Assembly: GCF_000003815.2 (NCBI RefSeq)
Contig: NC_049984.1
Coordinates: forward strand, 6,344,715-6,408,714
Length of the DNA: 64,000 bases
DNA from: Branchiostoma floridae
Taxonomy: Eukaryota > Chordata > Leptocardii > Amphioxiformes > Branchiostomatidae
Reading direction: 5' to 3'
A program made the position numbers and the translations under genes. How positions within the stretch are numbered: position 1 is the first letter of the stretch; each line of letters begins with the position of its first letter. Below the pieces are notes generated by a model. The model saw only the letters and a program-made list of their open reading frames with translations, did no database searches and was not told where the DNA came from. Of this stretch, positions 45,601 through 57,600 are shown piece after piece.

Positions 45601-48600
45601 GGTTAGCTATAAATGGATCGCGTATTACATCAGCCGCCATTTTGAAGTAATCTGTAGAACTGTATCTGACAGGTGGACGCTGAAGAAAGTGCTTTATGCA
45701 CGACATTTCTTCTGCTATCGCATCTCGCTGACAGGAGATGCTATAACTGTACGGCAATCCAGCCGCTGGGATCGGAACCGCTGGCAGGCTGCCTGATTGT
45801 GATGGAGACTCCGGCGGCTATGTGCAGCTGGCGGCGTTTAAAGCACACTCATGACATTACCTGGCTGCATCTCTGTCGTCTCTGGTTCAGCCTCCCAGAG
45901 ATCACTCGATTGCAGTGAGCGGTGCAGTATAGCTCCCCGAGGCTGTACAAGGAGTCGCTGCTTAGGATTTTATATGTTTTACTGTACCCTTAGGTTTTTA
46001 TATGCTTTACTGTACCCTAAAGCCTTCCAGTAGCCCATAATCACCGAAACAGCCTCTAAAATCTTTTCAAGTTTACAAAGCAAGCCGATATCCTTGCCTC
46101 AAGTCATATATAGGCAGCATACAGTGTGAAGACAAAAGACGTTTAATTGCAGGTCTTCAAAATTGACGAACTGGTGTGAAATTGCGCACTTCATCATAAT
46201 CTGCTTATTGGAACCTGCTGGTTTTCCTCAAGAATATCGTTACTGTCTGTAACCCTTCTAGCCAGTACCATTTCTACACAACAGATACTAAATGCTCGCC
46301 AATCGCTGATAATCTGGAGCGCAGTGCGCTTTTGAACAAACGGCTTAAAAGCTCCTTGGCCTGGATTGAGTGCTTGGTTCAAATACTCACCAGTTTGCTT
46401 GGCAGTCAAAATATCTCATAAAAACTCCTAATAGGCTCCACGAATTCCCTCTATGTAATCTATATCATACGATTGCACGTGCCTTCCGGGAGACGCAGTT
46501 TGGAAGATAAAGAAACATCTCTTACAAATCAGAGTCTTCCATTATATCCTAAAGGTTTAGCATTTAAGGGAGCCATTAGGTAAAAGTTCAAACAGTGACT
46601 CAATGGTTTATCACGAGCGTTGTTCGGCTTTCAGATAAATCTGTCCATCTTTATTACGATCATCTACATGATTCCCTACATGATTCACAACCATCAGTGC
46701 CGTCGTAACAGTCTCTAAATAGCACAAGAGGAGTCGAACATGGTGATAGCCCGTGGAGTGGAGCTGTAGATCCTGATGGTAGGGATAAACCTGTCTTGTA
46801 ATGTAGTGTAATGTAGTCTGCTGTTGTGTCACTGTCAGGTCTTTGAGCTGGGTTATTCCAAGTGCAACGACCGGGTTGAAACAAAACCGCACGTGGGTTC
46901 GGTCGTGTTTTGAAGGTCAAAACACGGATGATTTGATGAATCACCTTAGCTTGAAATTTTGAATACCGATAGTCATAAATAAACCAATGGTTTACGTAGC
47001 TATGAGAATCTGCGTGAGTAAAGGCTTAAGGCTTGTGGGTATGGAAGGGGTTTGATTGAATAAAACACAGTGGAACAAAGACAGATCGAGATACAGTATT
47101 TTTTGCATGGTCTTTGTAGAGTTTAGAAATAGAACGGTCCGGTTGTTTTTCACTTATTAGTTAATGGATTTGCTGAATTAGAAATGGTTTGCTACCAGTG
47201 CCGATATCAGCCACATAAATGGTATCGGTAGGGCGTTCTGTCCATGAATAAAGTTCACCAGTCAAGAATTTCTTTTTACAACATCGACGTATATACCCCA
47301 ATACAATTTTGCCCGCGGGATGCATGGATCGGATAACGTCCAATGTCGATGTTCACCGATTGTCCTTTCTATCCGGTCCTACCAACATCATCCATCAGTT
47401 TTTTATTGATCCACTTGCGTGATCAATTCATCGACGAACCGACGGTTGGCTAGGACGGTGTTCAAACTGTATGGCCGTGAATCAGTGATGGACATTGCAT
47501 CGGACGGCCTGTTCCTTATCGGTTCTTTCCTTCTGTCTCAATCGAGTGATGTATGCCATCATCTGCCTGTTTTTCTCCAGAATGTCTCTGCTGATCTGGT
47601 TCGGTTCTGGAGAAATGCCAATGGCGCTTAGCCAGCGTAATTCGTCTTCCGCACCGTTCGATACCGTACAAAGTAAGGGTTTGTGAACCTATTAGAATCT
47701 GAGATGGGTGGCTACGATAGCTAAATTCGTGAATACTATGTCGTCATGCACCTTCTACATCATTGAACCAAATGAAGAATGGATAAGGAATTCGCTCGCC
47801 GAGCACAGTTCAAATATCGCTGTATGAATGTTTCATAGATTAGCCTGTCTACTTGTATAGAAACATTTCATCTTAATGTATATATGCAAAATATACTGCA
47901 TACAACCGGTGGGTTTCAACTGTTGATTGAGCATGAACATAAGCGACAAAATAACGTATCTCCAAATGCATTGTCTCCTTCATACATACAATGTAAAAGT
48001 GATATTAGTATTCACTGTAACTGAGACTGGCCTCATGCATTTGTTGTGTGCTAAACGCTGAGTACCTAGAATTGACAAAAAAATTGCTAGAAAAGAGAAT
48101 TCATGTCGAGTCCTGTTCCCAAATCACAGGTGAAGCTGAGATTCGCTACTCACTGGGTAAGTCAGGTATTGCATATATATGAATGCATGTATGCATGTTC
48201 GCCCAATACTTGTCACGCATGTCGATGAGGTTCAATAACCTGGGAACTGAGAAAATATCAGCCTCTAGCACAAACAAGCGTGATCTTCAGGACTGTCAAA
48301 ACCTGTTTTCCACCCCATCTGTTAACTGGCCAGCCACACGATAACGTTTGCTCTCCACTGTGCGCCAGCCCCCGGACGGTCTTCTTTACCGCCCACGATA
48401 CAGGAGGCGGCTAAAGGATCGATATATGGCGGGAAACCGTTTATGGCACCGAATGCAGCCTTTGAAAGATTGTATGTATCGGGAGCTTTGGGTACATTCA
48501 TCAAAGGTATGCACACGTACATATGAGGATCTGAAACATGATATGGCTGAATCGGATGGAAGTATTATCAGGTTGCCATAGTAACGTACGTGTCTTTTCT

Positions 48601-51600
48601 GGAGAGCAGACTGGCCCATGGATCACAGCGGTAGATCGCGACTGAACGGTGCTATTCATGGTTTGCCGCAGTTATCCAGGCTTTTGTAACGTAACAAAGG
48701 GTAAGACATGGAAATCGGGAAAACGATATGCAGAAGGTGTAGGAAAATACACACAATGGTTACTGTGACGTCATCACGGAACCCGTGTGCGCAACTTGGT
48801 GGTAATTGCAGAGGCACTTTTCTACTGACAGTGGTTCAGCAGACTGTCTGTTGAGGCAGCTTTCGGTGTGTCATCTAATCACATTGTGCAAAGGAAGTTG
48901 TGATCAATAAAGCCACGCAGTCAGCAAAGTATTTTTACGGTGCCAATTTGGCACCAATTGACAGGAAACGCTACCGTCGCGATTAGTTCGAATTCCCGCT
49001 GTAACTGCCATTCAAATTGGGCAATTAACAGCGTAGATGTGGAAATGATAAGCATTCCATCTTAATAATCATGCTGATCGAAGATAAGCAATGCAGTTAT
49101 CCAGTTTGACTCGACAACTTAATTATTCCTCTAGCTATAGGAACTCATTTGGAACAGCCGTAGCCATACACTCCATGCTGGGCATTTAGTTTCATACTGA
49201 ACGTCACGTCAACGTCGCTCTACCTGGTCCCTTAAAAACGCCAATTAGACACTTCCACCCATGTTTGACTACATGCTGGCGACATGGCAGTGCTCTGGGA
49301 GTAGCCAACAGTGGTGATACGGCCGCGAAATTAATTGGGGTTCCAGGTGGAGAGAAAAGCGCAGTTTGCATATTGACGTGAGCAGTCTGCATGTGTTTCC
49401 ATGGCGTCGCTCTGAGCATATAGAGGCCCGAGTCCGCGGCAGGCCGGTTCGCTAATGGTGGGCTGACTGCTGTGGACGTGACTGTATTCCACAATACCGA
49501 CTAGAATATATATCAGGATCTGAGCTCTTATGATCGACAGTAAACCGCCAAACATATTGAGCGGACGAAAACCCTTATAGGTACTTTACAGAGACATTTG
49601 CATGTTTCAGGTACAAGCGAAGATTTAGCAAAGATGAAGAGTTACGATCATGAAAATCTGCAACTGCTCGTTGGTCAGGCTTTATGACAGACACGTAGGT
49701 TTTTGACCTGCAAGGCGGCCTGTAAGGCAGTTGGTACGTTTTACCAGCTTTTATGAGGAAGTCATTAACGTCTACGTTGCCCCTGTGCAATTACATGTAG
49801 TCTTTGCTGACATCATTCTACGATTAGAAGGCAACGGAGATCGTCAGTTGAGACTCATTTCTGATAAAGAACGAAATGAGCCCCTATGAAACTTCAGACA
49901 TCGTGAAAAGTAAAGCCTTCCATATTTTCAAAGTCGTTTGCATGTTTTCAATTAGTTAACAACCTGTTGCACTAAGTACATCATCACTCATCTTGGGTTT
50001 CCACGCACACAGAATCCGTCTCATGCATCAGTATATCCTCCTTTGGTATTCCGTCAAATTTGCAAGCTACTTCCTGTCTACCGTGCATACGAATTTCATG
50101 ACAGGGACAGAAAGGTTAATATAGGAAATATGAAATGAACGCGAAAAACACATTGTGTAAGGCTAGCATTTCATTTTTCATGGTGTCGAAAAGTTTTCCT
50201 CTCAAATGTTCTCATAATAGAAGTTTTCATAGGTCTCTTTTCTGACGAGAGGGGACATACATCATAATCTACCGTTGAGAAACAATTTAAGAAGTGAACA
50301 TTGGGGGATGACACAATACCTTGTTGTGTCACTTCTGCTATCCTGTTGCGCCTGGTATATGTAACGTGATATGTTACTCACAATGTATTTGTCCACAAAT
50401 ATATATGCTCTTCGTCTTTGAAAAAATGGTAAAACACTTTAAGCGACAACAGCAGGGGGGACGTCCGTTGCGACTGGCCTCAGGCCGTCACTAAACCATC
50501 CCCGTTGATACACAGTACCTGACATGGGTGGGGAAAGCTTAAAGCTGTTGGAGTAACGGATATGCTGCAGGCAGTTGAGTGGGCTTAGAGGAGAAATAGC
50601 TTATTCTAACTCATATTCAATCACTCCCAGAGCCAACGCGTTACCAAGTGGTACAGATAATATCTATGTACTTAAAGACAATCAAAATCTCTACAACTGC
50701 ATAAGACAAGGTAATCAGAGTCTTTCATGACGTTTCGAGTTACATTAGTTACTCTTCCTCAGCTTAATTGCTTTGACAATGCAAATGCTTTCATCTAACA
50801 GGTACTGTATAGAAAATGATTTGTCTTTCAATCAGCCCATAACATTCATAATATCTGTTTTATAGACATATTGATACGGATTTAAGTCAATGTATCTCAT
50901 TATGCTCACCTAACACCCCAAGTCTGTATTGTTAGAATCTATGTTGAGTAAAAACTGCTTAAAGGTATACCCCTGTGGAATGGTTGATGTTTTAGACGAC
51001 AAAAACAATTTGGGGTAGACAATGCGCAAACTCACCTAACACCCCCAGTCTGTAGTTGATGGTGACCACCACGATGTTCTGTGTTGCTGCCAGCAGACTC
51101 CCGTCGTAAGCCGAGCCCGTCCCGAACATGAAGTCTCCGCCGTGCACAAACACGACCACCGGGTAAGACGTGGACCGAGACGAGCTCTGAAAAGAAACGA
51201 TGAAGAAATGTTTAGAGGACTGTAGGTACATGTCTAGTCTTGTCTACATGTCGTTATATGAGAGCTACCCCACGTCTGCAAATCATCATCAATGAATAAA
51301 ATAACAGACTGCTAGAATCTTCAAGATAAGTCTTCAGCAGGCAGTGTATGTACATCTATTATTTGTACATTAGCACTGGTCGGCTGATGATGTACCTGTA
51401 ATTCGCAAATCCTTTCCTGACGAAACCTTTCTATGTTAGGTATTCATCATCGTCATCAATACCGTTACCGTTGTGCTGGTATGTTTTATCATCTTTCGCC
51501 ATCAAACTCGACATTACGTTTTCGAATTTTGGGTTAATTTTTGTCAAAGCTTCGGTAAATGAATGAATATGTGAAGAAAGGAATTTTTACGATAATGCAC

Positions 51601-54600
51601 AATCTGGCTGACATGTTACATCGGTTTCCACATGCTACATTGGGGCTAGTATGGGCCATGGGGGGTCCGAAGTTACAGTTACTGTTCAAATCATCCTAAC
51701 GACGTTTCCAGTCGTTTTGGTCCCTTAAGGCTCACGTCATTAGCACATTAATCAATTCTGCAAAAGGCAATCGTCCCTTACTTACCGTTTATAATTGAGT
51801 TTTAAGGAAATAGATGGAAACATTCCCATATGGCTTATAAAAGCAGCGTCGTTAATGATTTAATATCCATGCATCACTGTATCCCTGCAGGTGGCATTAA
51901 TAGGAGAAGCCCGTACATAATTGATAGATTATCGTCATTATTGGTTCACTAGGAAACCGTTCGATACGGTACAGACGTCAGACGCTGTCAGCACCTTACA
52001 CACAGCAAATATGACTGGAGCTTATGTCACCCTTGATATAGTTAAGAGTTAAAACTTTGTTTCAAAACAAAACGTTGACACTCTCAATTTCAGACCATCC
52101 TACTGCAGTCTTTTCAGAATTTAAATACCAATGGTACTTGTGCTTGAACAGAACGAGTCAAGCGAAAGCAAGGTGCTCTCAAAAAGTGTTGTAGCCGAAT
52201 ATCCCTGCTCGGTGTCTTGCAAAGTACCCCTTAATACACCATTGCACAATTCTAACACTCATTTGAATTAGCTAGTGCTGTGGAGGGAGAAAGTTTGCAC
52301 CATGGTGAGCAATGTTGACACGTCACACGGAACCACCGAGAATCGCGTGAGTCGACTCTGAAGACTTTCGGGGAAATCCGGAGAGAGAAGGTGCTCAGCC
52401 CTGTCCCTGATCCATCCCCGTGTTTCCGTGCCGCACCTCGACTGTAAGTCCCAGGAGAGTCATTACTGGTTAGTTAGCAAAGAAAATCGATATTTATTCT
52501 TGCCCTAGATGACATTTAAGAATTTCTCCGTGCGTGTCAAGGGCTTACGTCACGGAGGGACTCCATATGTAGTCCCTGGCTTCTTCTCGCTCGTATCAAT
52601 TACTGTGCTGGTGTGCCTTCTGCTGCTTGATCCGATCCAACACCCAGCACTACATCCTTCACCGCAAGGTCACCGCGGTAATGTCTAATGGAGTACATTG
52701 GCGTGTTCATAAAGACGGCTCGAGTTACATCGGCTCTTGTCGAGCCGTGTCCAATTCCTGCTCTGGGATTTAGCTAAAATGAAAGGAGCACATTGTACAC
52801 GTGTACAGGAGGAGACACGACGGTGACATAATCTACATCTGGTCTTCTGCACATATATGGGGCCAATAAATAAGCCCTCGGGCTGTTAGGCCTTCCTTGC
52901 TCCAGTATGATATTCATATTTACAAGTTGCATGTGTTACATGGTGCAGCTAACGAATACAATGAATAAAAAGCAAATGGACATGCTTGCCCACGCCTAAT
53001 AAAACCTTGCTACGAGACACTTGCTAATTCGATTACACTTTTATACCACGTGTCCTCTAGCTCACCTCGGGCGTTGCAATAAGTTATTTTGTTTTATCGA
53101 TGTGTTGTAGGGTCTCTAATGAATTTGTTCTGTCAAGTTTGTCCAAAACGATGCGTCTGTCATTAATATCCTTTACATGTGAAGATAACTAGCACAATAA
53201 GGACAGACCGTTGCCAAAAGGAGTGGAAAGAGAGATTTACATTTCTATGGAGTAAGGTCATTGTCACTGTTTGAAGTATTGCCAGGCTTTGTAAGGCGCG
53301 CATTGCAGATAAATGGCGGGACTTAGTCTGTTTTACGGCTCGCGATGGAGGCACCACGGTGCGTTTGGACGATGGATTATCATTTGGAAAATGATACCTC
53401 AGTTCTGGGGCTACCCACGTTCACTACATTCTTCTGTAAGCCAGGCCGTCCCGAAGGAGAAGAACGTGTGCTGCTCAGAAAGTTCTGTCACGCTACGACG
53501 TTTACGAAGATTCATCACGGCGTAATAGAAACTTCAGAGGGCGAGCCGGAGCAGTGCACAGCTGACACTTTACAACAAGAATCTTCTTTCATCTCATCGG
53601 ACAATTTTGACCCTCGAATATTGGAGGTCACGTTCAAGACCCCATGAATCGATCGGGTCGGACAGCAGGCCGCGTATATTCGGCAACAGTATTGATACAG
53701 AGCAGCACAAGCACCGCGGACCATCTCTTGATTGGCTCAGACCAGATGACATGTATCTTGAATGGCTCCGGTAAAAAGTAGCAGATGATTTTTGTCACAA
53801 AATTCAGAAATATTATCGGAACTGCTGACCGTGATGGACAATTCTCTCGCGCACGTGAGTGGTAAAGATGTTCAGTCTAGATAAAACTGTCGCCCCAGGC
53901 ACAGTGTTGAGGAACTGTTGGCAACTACCAACACATTAATCTTCGTACGAGTCCTCCTTACTGGCAATGGTTCAAAACATACTCGCGCTATTTTGTATTC
54001 AACACTGTCTGTATGCATGGCGTTGGTACGGTGTGATTTGTGGCCAAGAGAGGTGGCCGTCTTAGATGTTCTCCCCAGGGTGTCGTTCTGAAGAGATAGG
54101 CCACTAAATACAGACGACTGATACGTCTTTGTTGCCACTTGGTTTTCCACCAGGACATGCATCGTATTTTTAGCCAGTTCTAAAGGTGCACCAGGACATG
54201 GACAATAGTCTGAAACTGTTTAAAAACAGGAGAGCTCCAAACGTACAAGCAGAGGAAAAAGTGTTATTTGTAAGAAAACCATTGAATTCGACATACTATT
54301 GACTGTCTTTTAACAGTTTTTTTTTTATCGTGAGCATATCTTAGACCCGTATGACACAATTTGACACAAACGAAAATATTTAAGAAAAAAGGTTGCCTCA
54401 GAGCCGTATGGGCAATTGGTTGTCTTTCACATACATTCTATGGTATAGAGTTGGGGCACAGTATTCTCTTTCCATCACCTTTACCTTCCCAATCGATCCC
54501 ACTTCCCATTGTTATACCTGGGTGGAGTAGGGAAACTCGGTCGTGTGAAGGGCACAGCAGCGGTGGCATGGCAGGGCATTCGAACCCAGGACCTCTTGGT

Positions 54601-57600
54601 TCTGGGCCAAACACCCTAACCGTTAGGCTAATTATACAACACAACACCACATTCCAGGTAACTGATCGTTCACAAATTAACTCCTTGTCATCAAAACTTT
54701 TACCTCGATGAAGTTTTCAAAACTAGTGAATACCGTACAGCAGCTACGACCTCCATGCAAGGACATGAGGATATCTGCATTCCTCTGAAGCGAGGAAGAT
54801 TTGAGACGTCAAGTCTTCTTCGCACGTAATGATATCCGACCATAAAGGCCTGCTGACATTTTACGTGGGCGGTGGGCCCGAGATTTACTACTTAAAGCTC
54901 CTTTTCAGCACTTCATGCCAGGCTGACGTCAGCACATCCATTTAGTCATGCACGGCTGGCTTAGAAGTGCGGCTTTGCCGGCGAGTTTTTTGCAATGTTG
55001 ATTAGGGACTTTCGCATCCCAAACTCACAATTTGTCATAGGACTATAATCCTAGCTAGACATAGCTTTTCATTTTCTGCCTTGAAATATTCATAGCTATG
55101 GCATGTATCGCGTTACTGGATCTGCCCACAAATGGCAAGAATACGTTCCATTATATAGTTATATATGATTGGCTTTATAGGCACCAATGGGTGCTCTGGT
55201 CTTCGCCTAACAAGGCTAGAAAGACCGAAGATGCCATAGCTGGTAAGTTGTGTAGAAGTCCTCAGTCAAACAGCATTGATAAACATTAGGCTTTTGTTCT
55301 GGATTCACAAGCACCGTCTAGGGGCTCACTAACTCTGTGTGAAATTACTGTTTAGGTTTCTGCGGTAGATCTTCAGAAAGGAAGGTCATGTGGCCTGCCA
55401 CTCAACAGATCGCTTCTGGCAGGGCGATTGAGGACCTCATTGTTGGTAACTGAAAGAGTTTGCCTACAGGACTGCTGTGACTGTCATTACTTCCTACCAA
55501 CAAGATGTACAGGGACATGGACATCATCCATCTTCCCCTCCAGCAAAGCATTCCCCCAGCTAGTTAGCTCGTTCTGTTCGACAAATTGTCGATGGTAACA
55601 AGCTCCTGAAAACGACCTGTTGGCATCCTTGAGCTCTGCCTGATGACCTTAACAAGACAGGTCGAGACGAATGCCTATATTGTCTTGCTATTTGATCAGG
55701 AACTCCAGAGCAGTCTGCATGCTTCATTTAGGACGACCACAGTATCAGTACAGGAATGACCCTGGTAGAAAGTAACTGCAGGATTCATGTAGACATCGCA
55801 AGTAGACATTTTGGGTAGGTTGTGGGGATGTATAAAGATACTTGCTTCATCTCATTCATAGGCAGAATGACGCCAGTTGCTAGGACATGGATATCACTTG
55901 ACTTCCCCTTCTCATGTATTATTCTTTGAGCCTTCAGCACATGATTTACACATTCCATCAACCGGAGAACTAAAATAAGCAGAACCTCGTCCGCTCTTGA
56001 TGAGTGCTACGATTGTGATAACAATATTGCGAGTCTGGTCGTAAAATTCACCCTATGAGTTGAAAGCAAAACAGGGTTGCATGCAGTTCGTCGTTGTCAT
56101 ACCCAACGATTTCTCTAAATTCCCTGGGAGTACATGTCGTACATGGGTGACTGAATATTAATCATTATTGAACACAGGTTCCCGAAAAACATGCTATTAA
56201 CCAACACTCTGATGCAAGCGGTAATTGAAAGTTGGGAAATTCAATTACACAGCCTGTAATTCCGTTTCATGCATTTTCCGTTCGCTGCATATCTAAGCTA
56301 TTACATGCCCTTTTAATTCCTGCTAACGGTAGTGGTGCACTCAGCAGTCACGTGCGACACGTGTCCCAGCGGGGAGCACCAGCCAGATGCCACCAGCCCG
56401 GAGATCTATGACATACATCGATGTAAGGTGTCATCGTATGGCAATCGGTAAGGTGTTTGGCCCAAACCCCAGAGATCCCGGGTTCAAAACCGCTGATATG
56501 CCCTGAGATGTTGTGCCCTTGGCACATGACTTTCCTCACTTCACTCAGGTTAGGGCCGTCCCTCGGATAAGACGTTAAATGGAGGTGTGTAGGGATGTGA
56601 GTGAATCAAACCTTTCTGTTTGGTCTCCGGGTTGACACATTGAAAAAGTGATAGTCAGAGATGAACTGAATAAATAAATGAAATAAAAAGGTGGTCTGGT
56701 GGTTGGGACTGTTGACCTAGAATCTAAAGGTTCGGGGTTCGAATCCCTAGTAGACCCCAATGTTGTGAACTTGGGAAGTCACTTTACTTCACTGGATATG
56801 AGTTCCTAGCTTCGCTTAGGGATGTCATCTTTGGTGGGGCGTAAATCCGGCCAGAGGCTCCGTGTTTGAGGAGAGCCACATCTTGAGCACTCCCTACACT
56901 TAAGGAAAAAGGTAGGGGTCGTTCCTAAAGTAATTGGATCAAACACTTCGCCGTGTTCCTGATAAGCTCATCACGTTAGAACAGTGAAGATTTTGTCGAT
57001 TAAACAAAGCTGGTGTGGTTTTAGTTATGACGAAAACCTTACAGACATTACGCAAAGGAAGAGAATTACACTAAGAACATGCAAGTGACAGCAGACTTTC
57101 TGTGACATGATGTACTGACCTACAATGCCACCAACAGGGGGAGCATTAGGACCTCCCTAGCTAGAGACATGAAAAGACTGAGGATTCATTAAACTTTGCC
57201 AAATAAGCCCACACCAGATGCCCTTACTTTTGTTCAGACAACATTCCACAATACAAGGTCATGATCAACACTCTCCACACGTCTGCAAGGTCAATCCAAT
57301 TTATCAGGCGCCGATAACCGACAGTGCCTGATGGAGTGTTCCGCTGCTTTTATGGAGAGTGAAGCAGGAGTGAGATGTCTTTCCAATGGGCTGCCTAATA
57401 ACCTTTACCCTGGGTAGCTTTATCATCTGCAGAATTCGCTATTGCATCCAGAATGTATCGAATATAAAATCGTAAGCAGGGATATCCAGCCAGTCCTACT
57501 TTATTATCCAGGATGTAAGAAACAATCTAACGACTTTATTACGACTTTGCCAGAACAGATGGCTTATTCTGTTCTTTGCTGAGCTGCAGGACTGATGTTG

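Larger units (their letters stand above)
44840..51035 (-). other. Intron of minus gene, 6.2 kb
   Basis: Contains a Penelope-like repeat end (44933-45060), a frameshifted coding relic (47403-47688), a minus-oriented hammerhead-like motif (50729-50762) and a copy of the donor junction (50904-50928). Two imperfect copies of TTTTATATG(T/C)TTTACTGTACCCT lie at about 45968-46020. Otherwise nothing recognised. Confidence 0.5.

Noticed and set aside
53345-53647. 100-codon plus ORF with partly protein-like composition
   Set aside because: No motif, no splice or poly(A) context; overlapping frames on both strands are equally open.
56690-56770. Functional tRNA gene
   Set aside because: Good T-arm, but mismatched acceptor stem and directly followed by a SINE body; treated as a SINE head.
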